From contig CAWUFC020000001.1 in NCBI GenBank assembly GCA_963921335.3, positions 1,488,001 through 1,552,000 on the forward strand: 64,000 bases of DNA, given 5' to 3'. The stretch's first letter is position 1, and each line of letters begins with the position of its first letter. Source of the DNA: CAWUFC02 sp963921335 (lineage in GTDB: Bacteria > Pseudomonadota > Gammaproteobacteria > Pseudomonadales > Halieaceae). This document shows positions 16,071 through 25,304 of the stretch, piece by piece. The notes under the pieces are model-generated. The model had not been told where the DNA came from, made no database searches, and worked only from the letters and a program-made list of their open reading frames with translations. A program made the position numbers and the translations under genes.

Positions 16071-17338
16071 TGCGTTCCTGGGGTGGTTTACCGGAGCAGC
16101 CCCAGACTGTGCGCAGCGCCCATTGGCAGGATCAGATTCTAACGCATTGGCAGCAGGAAACCCTCGCTACGGGGATGGGGCGCAGCTACGGTGATGCGGG
16201 TCTGGCCGCCAGTGGGCAAATGCTGTCAACCCGGGGCATGGATCGAATCATCAGCTTTGATACTGACACTGGGCTCATACGCTGCGAAGCAGGTGTCCAA
16301 CTGGGCGATATCATGCGTCTGGTGGTGCCTCAGGATTGGATGCTACCAGTCCTGCCGGGCACTCAGTTTGTCACGGTAGCCGGTGCCGTCGCTAACGATA
16401 TTCACGGCAAGAACCACCATCGCACGGGTAGTTTTGGCTCGTATGTCACCCGCCTGGGTTTGCTGCGTTCCAGTGGTGAATTGATTGAATGCGGCCCTAA
16501 CGATTGTGAAGAATGGTTTGCTGCTACTGTGGGTGGTTTGGGGCTGACCGGGATTATTACCTGGGTAGAGATCCAGTTGCGTCCGGTATCCGGTGCCTGG
16601 CTCAACAGCGAGACCATCAAGTTCAACAGTTTGCAGGAGTTCTTTGAGCTCAGTGAGAGCTCAGCGCAAACGCATGTGTACACCGTGTCATGGATTGACT
16701 GCTTGAGCCAGGAAGTGCGCGGGCACTTCAATCGTGCTAACCATGCAGATACCGCCGCACCTCTACCCCGACGCAAAGGCCTGCCGGGTGTGCCGGTGGA
16801 GCTGCCGATTAGCCCGATAAATCGATGGACCCTTAAGGCGTTTAACAGCCTGTACTTTCATCGGCAGCGCGGTGCGAGGGTCAGCGAGCTCGCACCCTGG
16901 GATCGCTGGTTTTTCCCGCTCGATGCCATTCCCAACTGGAATCGCATGTACGGCCGGCGCGGGTTCAGGCAATACCAATGCGTGGTTCCTGATGAGCAGA
17001 TTTCCGAGCTTCTTGCAGCCATTCGGCATTCAGGTGAAGGCTCGTTTCTGGCGGTGCTGAAGCAATTTGGTGATCGGCCCTCACCCGGACTGATTTCTTT
17101 TCCGCGTCAGGGCACCACGCTTGCATTGGATTTCCCCTGGCGTGGTACCAAGACCCTTGATCTGTTCAAGCAGCTGGACGCCATAGTGTTCAGCAGCGGG
17201 GGCGCGCTGTATCCTGCTAAGGACGCACATATGTCTGCCTTGGATTTCAAAATGTCGTATCCCGCTTGGGAAGAAATAGAACAGCGCAGAGACCCTAAGT
17301 TGAATTCCCTGTTCTGGCAGCGGGTAACGGGGGTCTGA
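16070..17338 (+). CDS. DprE1-like FAD-dependent polyprenylphosphoryl-ribose oxidase
   Basis: This 422-residue flavoprotein resembles mycobacterial DprE1, which oxidises the ribose 2'-OH of decaprenylphosphoryl-ribose to the keto intermediate. The FAD-binding N-domain shows GRSYGD (37-42) and IHGKNHH (111-117). The C-domain carries YPAKD (381-385), whose K384 corresponds to catalytic Lys418 of M. tuberculosis. The benzothiazinone-target cysteine (Cys387 in M. tuberculosis) is replaced by A352 in the ALDFP motif. The start and stop overlap both neighbours (TAATG and TGATG), implying coupled translation. A plant gulonolactone-oxidase-like enzyme is a less likely alternative. Confidence 0.85.
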   Translation: MRSWGGLPEQPQTVRSAHWQDQILTHWQQETLATGMGRSYGDAGLAASGQMLSTRGMDRIISFDTDTGLIRCEAGVQLGDIMRLVVPQDWMLPVLPGTQFVTVAGAVANDIHGKNHHRTGSFGSYVTRLGLLRSSGELIECGPNDCEEWFAATVGGLGLTGIITWVEIQLRPVSGAWLNSETIKFNSLQEFFELSESSAQTHVYTVSWIDCLSQEVRGHFNRANHADTAAPLPRRKGLPGVPVELPISPINRWTLKAFNSLYFHRQRGARVSELAPWDRWFFPLDAIPNWNRMYGRRGFRQYQCVVPDEQISELLAAIRHSGEGSFLAVLKQFGDRPSPGLISFPRQGTTLALDFPWRGTKTLDLFKQLDAIVFSSGGALYPAKDAHMSALDFKMSYPAWEEIEQRRDPKLNSLFWQRVTGV

Positions 17339-18066
17339 TGAGAACGGTTGTTATAGGCGCCACTTCTGCGATTGCCCTGGCGACAGCCCGTCAATTTGCC
17401 TCGCGCGGCGATGAGCTCCTGCTGTTAGCGCGTGATCAGGGGCGCCTGGACAGCATTGCTGCAGACCTTCGGGTTCGCAATGCAGCCGCTGTGGACACCG
17501 GCTTGTTTGAAGCTGCGGCTGATACCAACTACGAAGGGCTGGCTCAGGCCATTTGGGAGCAGGGCATTGACTGCCTGCTGATGGCGCACGGCTCCCTGCC
17601 AGACCAGGCTGAGAGCCAGGATGATGTTGTCGCTACCCGTGCTGAGTTTGAAACCAACGGGCTCAGCGTTATCAGCCTGTTGGCAGCCTTCGCAGGTCGG
17701 TTTGAGGCGCAGGGCCACGGCCAGATCGTCGTGATATCCAGTGTGGCAGGGGATCGCGGGCGCCAATCCAACTACGTCTATGGTGCCGCGAAGGCGGCGG
17801 TCTCTGCCTATTTGCAGGGTTTGCGCAACAGGCTCAATAAATCCGGTGTTCAGGTACTCACGGTTAAACCGGGTTTTGTCGATACGCCCATGACCGCGCA
17901 CCTGCCCAAGGGGGCACTGTGGGCTCAGCCAGAACAGATTGCGGCCGGCATTATGAATGGTCTGGAGAAAGGCAGCGACGAGCTCTACTTGCCGGGATTC
18001 TGGCGTTTGATCATGCTGGCAATCAAATCCATTCCGGAGCGCATTTTCAAAAAACTCTCCCTCTAG
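17338..18066 (+). CDS. DprE2-like short-chain reductase (arabinose epimerisation partner)
   Basis: This 242-residue short-chain dehydrogenase has an N-terminal nucleotide-binding loop VIGATSAIA (5-13), the serine motif VVISSVAGD and the catalytic YVYGAAK (YxxxK). In mycobacteria DprE2 reduces the keto product of DprE1 with NADH to give decaprenylphosphoryl-arabinose. Position and overlap with the DprE1-like gene support the same role here. The C-terminus is hydrophobic and basic (FWRLIMLAIKSIPERIFKKL), suggesting membrane contact near its lipid substrate. No arabinosyltransferase gene is seen in the window, so the acceptor is unknown. Confidence 0.78.
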   Translation: MRTVVIGATSAIALATARQFASRGDELLLLARDQGRLDSIAADLRVRNAAAVDTGLFEAAADTNYEGLAQAIWEQGIDCLLMAHGSLPDQAESQDDVVATRAEFETNGLSVISLLAAFAGRFEAQGHGQIVVISSVAGDRGRQSNYVYGAAKAAVSAYLQGLRNRLNKSGVQVLTVKPGFVDTPMTAHLPKGALWAQPEQIAAGIMNGLEKGSDELYLPGFWRLIMLAIKSIPERIFKKLSL

Positions 18067-18083
18067 AAGGGTAGGGTATAACG

Positions 18084-18112
18084 TTGACGTTAACGTAAAC
18101 TTTGACTATGCT
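18084..18112 (+). promoter_or_regulatory. liuR promoter with LiuR-type operator
   Basis: TTGACGTTAACGTAAA (18084-18099) is a near-perfect palindrome around GTTAAC and resembles the operators described for LiuR, the MerR-type regulator of branched-chain amino-acid catabolism. Its left part also serves as a -35 box (TTGACG, 18084-18089), with TATGCT at 18107-18112 as a 17-bp-spaced -10. LiuR probably autoregulates liuR-liuA-liuE. Confidence 0.7.
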
Positions 18113-18138
18113 GCCTCTCCGGTTTGAGGGGCTGGCCT

Positions 18139-18552
18139 ATGTCTGAGCACAAAACCTATTCCATCTCACAGCTGGCTGCCGAGTTCGGAGTCACTACCCG
18201 CACGATTCGCTTTTATGAAGAGAAAGGCATGCTTCACCCTGAGCGGAGTGGCCAAACCCGAATTTTCAGCAATACTGATCGCGTGCGGCTGGAGTTGATC
18301 CTACGGGGTAAGCGCATCGGCATGTCGCTCGAAGAGAGCCGGGAAATCATCGACATGTACGACCCCGCAGGGGGCAATATTGAGCAGTATCGTTACCTGC
18401 TCGAACAGATCGACAAACGTGAAGCGCAGCTGCAATCGCAACTGCTCGATATACAGGATCTGCTGGGAAGTCTCAGTGAAGTCAGGCAGCGCACTGCCGT
18501 TGCACTGAAGCAGGCTCTCGCACAGCAGTCAGAGACGTCAGAACAGGAGTAA
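18139..18552 (+). CDS. liuR: MerR-family regulator LiuR
   Basis: This regulator of about 137 residues has an N-terminal MerR winged helix (YSISQLAAEFGVTTRTIRFY) and a C-terminal coiled dimer helix. It lacks the metal-binding cysteines of heavy-metal MerR proteins. LiuR proteins control leucine/isovalerate degradation. The identity rests on the adjacent isovaleryl-CoA dehydrogenase and HMG-CoA lyase genes and on the operator at 18084. ATG 18139 is chosen because GAGGGG (18126-18131) lies seven bases upstream. liuA follows after three bases. Confidence 0.87.
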   Translation: MSEHKTYSISQLAAEFGVTTRTIRFYEEKGMLHPERSGQTRIFSNTDRVRLELILRGKRIGMSLEESREIIDMYDPAGGNIEQYRYLLEQIDKREAQLQSQLLDIQDLLGSLSEVRQRTAVALKQALAQQSETSEQE

Positions 18553-18555
18553 GCC

Positions 18556-19725
18556 ATGAGCACCATTTATCCCGCGCTAAATTTCGACCTCGGTGAAGAG
18601 ATCGACATGCTGCGGGAGTCCGTGCACGCCTTTGCACAGGCCGAGATTGCACCCCGCGCTGAGACGATCGACAGGGACAACGAATTTCCCATGGATCTGT
18701 GGAAGAAGTTCGGTGATCTGGGTTTGCTGGGCATTACCGTGAGTGAAGAGTACGGTGGCTCCGCGATGGGCTACCTGGCGCACGTTGTGGCGATGGAAGA
18801 AATCTCTCGTGCGTCGGCGTCGGTGGCACTGTCGTATGGTGCGCACTCCAACCTCTGCGTGAACCAGATTTTTAAGAATGGCACCGAGGCGCAGAAGCAG
18901 AAATACCTGCCCGGACTCTGCAGTGGCGAGCATATCGGCGCGCTGGCGATGTCCGAGCCTGGCGCCGGTTCGGATGTCGTCAGCATGCGGCTCAAAGCTG
19001 AGAGGCAGGGCGATCACTACATTTTGAATGGCAACAAGATGTGGATTACCAATGGACCCGATGCCGATACCTATGTGATCTACGCCAAGACCGATCCCGA
19101 TGGGGGTTCAAAGGGCATTACCGCATTTATCGTTGAGCGTGGATTTGCCGGCTTTAGTCAGGCGCAGAAGCTCGACAAGCTGGGTATGCGTGGCTCCAAC
19201 ACCTGCGAGCTGATCTTTGAGGATTGTCCGGTACCCGCTGAAAACATCCTGGGTCAGGAGGGTCGAGGTGTGGCGGTACTGATGAGTGGCCTCGACTATG
19301 AACGCACTGTGTTGTCTGGCGGTCCCACCGGCATCATGTTGGCTTGCTTTGACCAGGTGCTGCCCTACGTGCACGATCGTAAGCAGTTTGGTCAGTCCAT
19401 CGGTGAGTTCCAGCTGGTGCAGGGCAAACTCGCCGACATGTATGCCCATATGAATGCGTCGCGGGCTTTTCTTTACGCGGTGGCCAAGGCCTGCGATCGC
19501 GGCGAAGAAAGTCGCAAAGATGCAGCGGCGGTCATTCTCTACACGGCTGAAAAAGCCACCCAAATGGCACTGGACGCGATTCAGCTCCTGGGTGGGAACG
19601 GCTACATCAACGAGTTTCCAACCGGGCGCTTGCTGCGCGATGCCAAGCTCTATGAAATTGGCGCCGGCACCTCGGAGGTTCGCCGCATGCTGATTGGCCG
19701 CGAGCTGTTTGCGGATACCCAGTGA
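18556..19725 (+). CDS. liuA: Isovaleryl-CoA dehydrogenase
   Basis: This 389-residue acyl-CoA dehydrogenase catalyses the FAD-dependent third step of leucine catabolism, isovaleryl-CoA to 3-methylcrotonyl-CoA. MSEPGAGSD and WITNG are family motifs. It has two isovaleryl-specific marks: the catalytic Glu in SGLDYERTVL, and YEIGAGTSEV where other acyl-CoA dehydrogenases carry YEGT. A GGAG-containing site precedes the ATG. The stop overlaps the liuE start (TGATG). The methylcrotonyl-CoA carboxylase genes liuB and liuD, and liuC, are not next to it. Confidence 0.93.
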   Translation: MSTIYPALNFDLGEEIDMLRESVHAFAQAEIAPRAETIDRDNEFPMDLWKKFGDLGLLGITVSEEYGGSAMGYLAHVVAMEEISRASASVALSYGAHSNLCVNQIFKNGTEAQKQKYLPGLCSGEHIGALAMSEPGAGSDVVSMRLKAERQGDHYILNGNKMWITNGPDADTYVIYAKTDPDGGSKGITAFIVERGFAGFSQAQKLDKLGMRGSNTCELIFEDCPVPAENILGQEGRGVAVLMSGLDYERTVLSGGPTGIMLACFDQVLPYVHDRKQFGQSIGEFQLVQGKLADMYAHMNASRAFLYAVAKACDRGEESRKDAAAVILYTAEKATQMALDAIQLLGGNGYINEFPTGRLLRDAKLYEIGAGTSEVRRMLIGRELFADTQ

Positions 19726-20636
19726 TGAGTGCACTGCCCACCAAAGTGCGAATCGTAGAGGTAGGCCCGCGGGACGGCCTGCAAAACGAGAAGCAGGCGA
19801 TTTCAGCGGATATCAAGATAGAGTTGGTCAATCGCCTGGCGGATGCCGGTGTCAGTTGTATTGAAACCGGTTCTTTCGTGAACCCGAAATGGATTCCGCA
19901 AATGGCTGGCAGCGAGGAAGTGTTTCAGGGCATTAACCGCCGCCAGGCGGTCAGCTATGCCGCTCTCACGCCTAATCTTAAAGGTTACCAGCGGGCCCAT
20001 GCTGTGCAGGCTTCAGAAGTCGCAGTGTTCATTGCCGCAAGTGAAAGCTTCAGCCAGAAGAACACCAACTGCTCGATTGCTGAGGCCATCGAGCGCTCCC
20101 GTGAACTGATAGAAGCGGCCAGGGCGGATGGCGTACCTGTGCGGGGCTATGTCTCCTGCGTGATTGCCTGCCCTTATGAGGGTGAGGTGGCGCCGGAAAA
20201 AGTGGCTGAGCTGACCAGGGCGCTAATTGATCTGGGCTGCTACGAAGTGTCACTGGGCGACACCATTGGTGTCGGCACACCCGCCAGTATCAGCCGTATG
20301 CTGGAGGCCGTGTTACAACAGGTGCCCGCAGAAAACCTGGCCGTACACTTGCACGACACCTATGGGCAGGCACTGGCCAATATTCACGCGGCGCTGCAGC
20401 TGGGTATTGCGGTGATGGACAGCTCAGTAGCCGGCCTCGGCGGATGCCCCTATGCAAAAGGGGCTACCGGCAATGTCGCCACGGAGGACGTGGTTTACAT
20501 GCTCAATGGGCTGGGTATCGATCACGGCATCGATCTGGAAGCCCTGGTTCAGGCGGGCGATTTTATCTGCCAGCAGCTGTCCCGCCAGAACGGCTCTAAA
20601 GTGGCCAGCGCTCTGCTGGCCAAGCAGGCTTCTTAA
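19725..20636 (+). CDS. liuE: Hydroxymethylglutaryl-CoA lyase
   Basis: This protein of about 303 residues belongs to the HMGL family and cleaves HMG-CoA to acetoacetate and acetyl-CoA, the last step of leucine breakdown. VEVGPRDGLQNE at the N-terminus binds the divalent metal and substrate. GLGGCPYAKGATGN holds the active-site loop cysteine. HLHDTYGQAL provides metal-binding histidines. ATG 19725 overlaps the liuA stop; a GTG one codon upstream is possible. The molybdopterin oxidoreductase begins 12 bp later and may be co-transcribed. Confidence 0.93.
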   Translation: MSALPTKVRIVEVGPRDGLQNEKQAISADIKIELVNRLADAGVSCIETGSFVNPKWIPQMAGSEEVFQGINRRQAVSYAALTPNLKGYQRAHAVQASEVAVFIAASESFSQKNTNCSIAEAIERSRELIEAARADGVPVRGYVSCVIACPYEGEVAPEKVAELTRALIDLGCYEVSLGDTIGVGTPASISRMLEAVLQQVPAENLAVHLHDTYGQALANIHAALQLGIAVMDSSVAGLGGCPYAKGATGNVATEDVVYMLNGLGIDHGIDLEALVQAGDFICQQLSRQNGSKVASALLAKQAS

Positions 20637-20648
20637 ACGGAGTAAGCC

Positions 20649-22677
20649 ATGGCTCAAACCATTCGATCGACCTGTCCCAGGGATTGCTATGACGGTTGCG
20701 GCATCCTGGTGCACCTGGAGGAGGGCAAGCAGCCCAGGGTTGTTGGCGACCCTGAGCATCCCGTTTCGCGCGGGCGCTTGTGCGGTAAATGTGGTGTGGC
20801 CTACAACGGCGTCTGGCAGGACCAGCAACACCGTTTGACCCGGCCCCTCAAGCGCAGCGGCCCAAAGGGCAGCGGACAGTATCAGGTCATTAGCTGGCAA
20901 GAAGCGCTGGCAGAGATCGCAAAGCGCTGGCAAGGCATTATTGCCGAGCACGGCGCGGAGGCCATACTCAACTGCAACTACACCGGCACACTCGGATTGC
21001 TGGGCTCGGCGTTTCCCTTGCGCCTGCTCAACCAACTGGGTGTAAGCCAGGTGAATTACGGAACCATCTGCAACACTGCGGGCAATCTGGCCTGGACGCT
21101 GATGTTCGGCGGTGCCTACGTGGGCTTTGATCCGCGCACTGCAAAAGACTCCAGCTGTATCCTGGTTTGGGGTGCCAATCCCTCGCATTCAGCACCCCAT
21201 ATGCACGCGCACTGGTTACAGGAAAGCCCTGGGAAGGTCCTTGTTGTTGATCCCGTGCGCACTGAAACCGCCGATGTAGCAGATTTGCACCTTCAATTGC
21301 GGCCGGGCACTGACGCTGCACTGGCTTTCAGTATCTTGCACTGTCTTGAGCGGGACGGCGCCTTTGACTCTGAGTTTATAGACGCCTATGTGCTGGGTGC
21401 CGATGAAATACGTGCTGACCTGGAACGTGCCACTCCGGCCTGGGGCGAGATACAAACCGGGGTGCCGGCCGCTGATATTGAGCGTGCTGCACGATACTAC
21501 GGCGCTGGCCCGGCACTGCTATGGGCGGGGCAGGCTTTGCAGCGGCAACCCCAGGGCGGCAACATCATGCGCGCGGTGGGCTTGCTGCCCGCGCTGACAG
21601 GCAACGTCGGCAAGCCCGGAGCTGGTTTTTTCTATGTCAATGATACCCACGGTATTGCTGGCGTGGATCATGACTACGTCTCAGGGGAAACGCTGGGTCC
21701 TGAAACGCCCCAGACTGTGGGCGCGCTGGATCTGGCTGATAGTCTGGCTGACCCTGATAGATTCAAATCATTCCTGGTTTGGAATACCAATCCCCTGGCT
21801 TCCTGCTCCGATCAGTTGGCCCTGCGTGAAGCCTGTCGCCGTGAAGACCTGTTTACTGTAGTGCTCGAGTGTTTCCAGACGGATACCGCCAATTACGCAG
21901 ATATCATGCTGCCCGCTGCCAGTTTTTTTGGAAGTGGACGATATTGCTGGCAGCTATATGAACCTGACCGTTGGTGCCCAGAGTAAGGTCAGGGAGCCCA
22001 TCGGTGAGAGCCTGTCCAACCAGGAGATCTTTCGCCGCCTGGCGGCAGCCCTGGGTGTTGAGGAGCCGGCACTGTTTGAGAGTGATGCGTCCGTGATCAG
22101 CACACTGCTGCAGCAAATGAGCTATGACGGCAGCTTTGCTGATTTGCAGGCGCAGGGCTTTTTCTATGTGAACGGTGATGAGCCCTTGATCCTGCATGCG
22201 GACCGGCAATTCAGCACAGACAGTGGTCGCATAGAGGTGGCTTCAGCCAGGGCTGAGAGCATGGACTTGCCACGTGTGCCTCATGCCAGGGTGGATGCGG
22301 AGCCGCCTGCGGGACAATTTCGGCTGTTGTCACCGGCCTCCAGGTGGCGATTAAACGACGAATACGCCAACGATCCGGCGATACAGCGGCGAACAGGTGA
22401 AGCAGAATTATGGCTGTGCGCGGCAGATGCGGCGGCGCTAGGCGTGGCTGACGGCGCGTCTGTAGAGGTGAGCACCGAACTTCACAGCCTGCAGCTGGTG
22501 GCCGGTATCAGCGACCGGGTATTACCCGTTACTGTGTTGTCCTACAAAGGGCGCTGGCCCAAGCTGGAGCCTGGGGGTATCGGCCTCAATGCCCTGCACA
22601 AGGGTGAGAAGTCTGACATGACGGAGGGCACCAGCGTGCACGGCATGCTGGTTTCGATCAGTCCCTCTGGCCTCTGA
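20649..22677 (+). CDS. Molybdopterin-dependent oxidoreductase (DMSO reductase superfamily), apparent 1-base insertion
   Basis: The frame starts MAQTIRSTCPRDCYDGCGIL; C9, C13, C17 and the later LCGKC form an N-terminal [4Fe-4S] site. Molybdopterin-binding segments follow (NYGTICNTAGN, LVWGANPSHSAPH, FLVWNTNPLAS). The frame stops at 21984-21986. The remainder (EVDDIAGSYMNLTVGAQSKV onward, with a C-terminal molydopterin-binding fold) continues in another frame to 22675-22677. Reading the seven T at 21923-21929 as six joins them into about 675 residues. The substrate is unknown; it is formate-dehydrogenase- or BisC-like. It overlaps the convergent DAHP synthase gene by 20 bp. The moaB-moeA pair at 43799-45531 could serve its cofactor. 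Confidence 0.82.
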
Positions 22678-23713
22678 CAGCTGCCGCGAGTTGTTCCAGT
22701 AGGGGAACTGTATTCTCCAGTGACAGGCAGGCATCCGTGATGCTCTGGCCATAGGTGGCTGCTTTACCGCCTACGACGTCCTGGCGACCATCCACCAGGT
22801 GCGATTCCAGCATGATGCCGCGTATGGCCCGTTCACCGGATTCGATCTGATGGCAAAGATCAGACACCACCTCGGCCTGGCGTTGATATTGTTTCTGGCT
22901 GTTGCCGTGACTGGCATCGACAATGACCGAGGCTGGCAAATCAGCATCGGCCAATGCGCTGGCAGCGTGGCGCACCGACTCGGACTGGTAGTTGGGGCCA
23001 GTCTCGGAGCCTCCGCGCAGAATCAGGTAGCCGTGCTCGTTGCCGGTAGAACGCAATATAGCGGGGCTGCCTTCGTGAGTCAGTGACGGGAACCAGTGTG
23101 GGTGGCGTGCGGAGCGAATCGCATCAATCGCGACGCTGATGGCGCCGCTGGTCCCGTTCTTGAAGCCAACGGGCATGCTCAGCCCGGAGGCCAGTTCCCT
23201 GTGCACCTGGCTTTCCACCGTGCGCGCGCCGATGGCACCGAAGCTCACCAGTTCGGCATAGTACTGGCCCAGCGTGGTATCCAGAAACTCGCTGCCTGCA
23301 GGTAAACCGAGTTCCAGTACATCAAGCAACACCTGGCGCGCCAGCTTCAGCCCTTTATTGATCTGGAAACTGCCATCCAGATCGGGGTCATTGATCAATC
23401 CCTTCCAGCCGACAATGGTGCGGGGTTTCTCGAAATAAACCCGCAATACTGGGTAGATCCAGTCCTGCAGGGGATCGGTGTAGGTTTTCAGCTGTTTTGC
23501 ATAGTCGACCAGCGCTTCCGGGTCATGCACCGAGCAGGGTCCGGTAATCACCAGCAGGCGATGGTCTTCGCCGCTGAGAATATCGCCGATATCCCGGCGT
23601 GATTGCGCTACCAGCTCAGCAGCCTGCTCGGGCAGCGGCAAGTCTGCGGCCAGCTCTGAAGGCGCGGCCAGGGGCTGGCTATGCGCAATGCGAATATCAG
23701 TGGTGTTTGTCAT
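22658..23713 (-). CDS. 3-deoxy-7-phosphoheptulonate synthase (DAHP synthase, class I)
   Basis: This 351-residue AroF/G/H-type enzyme condenses phosphoenolpyruvate and erythrose-4-phosphate, the first step of the shikimate pathway. LLVITGPCSVHDPEALVDYA, VGFKNGTSGAISVAIDAI and VIVDASHGNSQKQ are the metal- and substrate-binding motifs. The isozyme type (Phe-, Tyr- or Trp-sensitive) cannot be settled by eye, so no gene letter is given. Its end overlaps the convergent molybdopterin gene. Confidence 0.92.
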   Translation of the reverse strand: MTNTTDIRIAHSQPLAAPSELAADLPLPEQAAELVAQSRRDIGDILSGEDHRLLVITGPCSVHDPEALVDYAKQLKTYTDPLQDWIYPVLRVYFEKPRTIVGWKGLINDPDLDGSFQINKGLKLARQVLLDVLELGLPAGSEFLDTTLGQYYAELVSFGAIGARTVESQVHRELASGLSMPVGFKNGTSGAISVAIDAIRSARHPHWFPSLTHEGSPAILRSTGNEHGYLILRGGSETGPNYQSESVRHAASALADADLPASVIVDASHGNSQKQYQRQAEVVSDLCHQIESGERAIRGIMLESHLVDGRQDVVGGKAATYGQSITDACLSLENTVPLLEQLAAAVRGQRD

Positions 23714-23811
23714 GGGGCTGCATTATCCGGTGACCGGACTTGCCTCACAACTGCTGCTGCAATTGAAAATTCACAGTGTTAGTCTCCTTGGCTCGCTGAA
23801 GGAGAGAGTAA

Positions 23812-24918
23812 ATGTCAGACACCAGTTCCCTGTTTAAACCATTTAGCTTGGGCCAGCTGCAGCTGGACAAACGCAATCTAATGGCGCCTATGACCCGCAA
23901 TATGTCCCCGAACAACGTACCGGGCGACAACGTGGTGGAGTATTACCGGCGCCGTGCAGAGGGGGGCACGGGACTGATTGTGACTGAGGGCACCTGTGTG
24001 GACCATATCGCCGCCAGTGGTTATCCCGATGTACCGTATTTTCATGGCGAAGAGCGTCTCGCGGGGTGGAAGAAAGTGGTGGACGCTGTGCACGCAGAGG
24101 GCGGGAAAATCGCTCCACAGCTGTGGCACTGCGGTGGCATGCGCAAAAAGGGTGTGCCCCCTGAAGGGGATGTGGATGGTTATACGCCCAGTGGTATGAA
24201 CGTACCTGGCAAAGTCAGTCGCCATGTGATGAGCAAACAGGATATTGAAGATGTGCAGGCGGCGTTTGTGCGCGGTGCCGCCAATGCCAAAGCTCTGGGC
24301 TTCGATGCGGTAGAAATTCATGGCGCCCACGGCTACCTGCTGGATCAGTTTTTTTGGGAAGGCACTAACATTCGTGAGGACGAGTATGGTGGCTCGATAG
24401 ACAATCGCGGCCGCTTCGTTCGCGAGATTATCGAACGCTGCCGCGAAGAAGTCGGCCCTGACTTCACCATCATTCTGCGTTTCTCACAGTGGAAGCAGCA
24501 GGACTACGAAGCACGCCTGACACACAATGCGGCAGAGCTTGAGCAATTCCTGTTGCCGCTGTCTGAAGCCGGTGTAGATATTTTCCACTGCTCCACCCGC
24601 CGTTTCTGGGAGCCCGAGTTTGAAGGTAACGACCTGAATTTGGCCGGCTGGACCCGCAAGATTACCGGCAAGCCGACGATTACCGTGGGCAGTGTTGGGC
24701 TGAACGCAGATTTCATTCCCCTGCCTGGAGAGCAAACTTTCCGCGAAGCGGAGCCCGCTAGCCTGGATGCGCTGCTGGAGCGAATGGATCGTGATGAGTT
24801 TGATCTTGTAGCAGTGGGACGGGCCATGATTTCCAATCCCGATTGGGCCAACAAGGTGCGCGCGGGCCAGGTGTCTGAGACCCGTGCCTTCGAGAAAGAG
24901 CACCTGTTTGCTTTGTAA
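23812..24918 (+). CDS. NADH:flavin oxidoreductase, old yellow enzyme family
   Basis: This 368-residue FMN-binding TIM barrel has LMAPMTRNMS near residue 25, AQLWHCGG-like PQLWHCGGMR, and the signature VEIHGAHGYLLDQFFWEGTN with YGGSIDNRGRF. Enzymes of this family reduce activated C=C bonds or nitro compounds with NAD(P)H; the physiological substrate is not apparent. The ATG follows AAGGAGAGAGTAA. Its stop overlaps the ychJ start (TAATG), so the two are co-transcribed. Confidence 0.88.
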   Translation: MSDTSSLFKPFSLGQLQLDKRNLMAPMTRNMSPNNVPGDNVVEYYRRRAEGGTGLIVTEGTCVDHIAASGYPDVPYFHGEERLAGWKKVVDAVHAEGGKIAPQLWHCGGMRKKGVPPEGDVDGYTPSGMNVPGKVSRHVMSKQDIEDVQAAFVRGAANAKALGFDAVEIHGAHGYLLDQFFWEGTNIREDEYGGSIDNRGRFVREIIERCREEVGPDFTIILRFSQWKQQDYEARLTHNAAELEQFLLPLSEAGVDIFHCSTRRFWEPEFEGNDLNLAGWTRKITGKPTITVGSVGLNADFIPLPGEQTFREAEPASLDALLERMDRDEFDLVAVGRAMISNPDWANKVRAGQVSETRAFEKEHLFAL

Positions 24919-25304
24919 TGTGCCACTGCGGCTTGCAGCCTGAGTACGATGATTGCTGCGGCCGCTACGTCAGCGGCCGCGATATTGCGCCGACCGCCGA
25001 AGCGCTCATGCGCAGTCGCTACAGTGGCTTTGTTGAGTGTAACGACAGCTACCTGCTGGCCAGCTGGCACCCCGACACGCGACCCTCAAGAGTGCGTTTT
25101 GATCCCGACCAGCGCTGGTTGGGGCTAAAAATTAGAGCCATTGAGGCGGGCACCGAGACCGATAGCGCGGGTATCGTGGAGTTTGAGGCTCGCTTCAAGG
25201 TGCACGGTAAAGGACATCGCCTGCACGAGATCAGCCGCTTCGAGCGAATTGATGGGCGCTGGTACTACCTGGATGGGCAGCACCTGGGCGCGACGACGGC
25301 TTAG
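24918..25304 (+). CDS. ychJ: YchJ-family protein (UPF0225) with SEC-C-like cysteine motif
   Basis: This 128-residue protein begins MCHCGLQPEYDDCCGRYVSG, the SEC-C-like cysteine cluster (C2, C4, C13, C14) expected to bind zinc, followed by the YchJ domain (ALMRSRYSGFVECNDSYLLA). The biochemical function of the family is unknown. It is translationally coupled to the OYE-type gene. Its last four bases overlap the end of the convergent aminotransferase gene. Confidence 0.88.
   Translation: MCHCGLQPEYDDCCGRYVSGRDIAPTAEALMRSRYSGFVECNDSYLLASWHPDTRPSRVRFDPDQRWLGLKIRAIEAGTETDSAGIVEFEARFKVHGKGHRLHEISRFERIDGRWYYLDGQHLGATTA

Noticed and set aside
21928..22677. A separate small subunit after the molybdopterin oxidoreductase
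   Set aside because: It continues the same polypeptide once one T is removed from the T7 run, and it has no ribosome-binding site.
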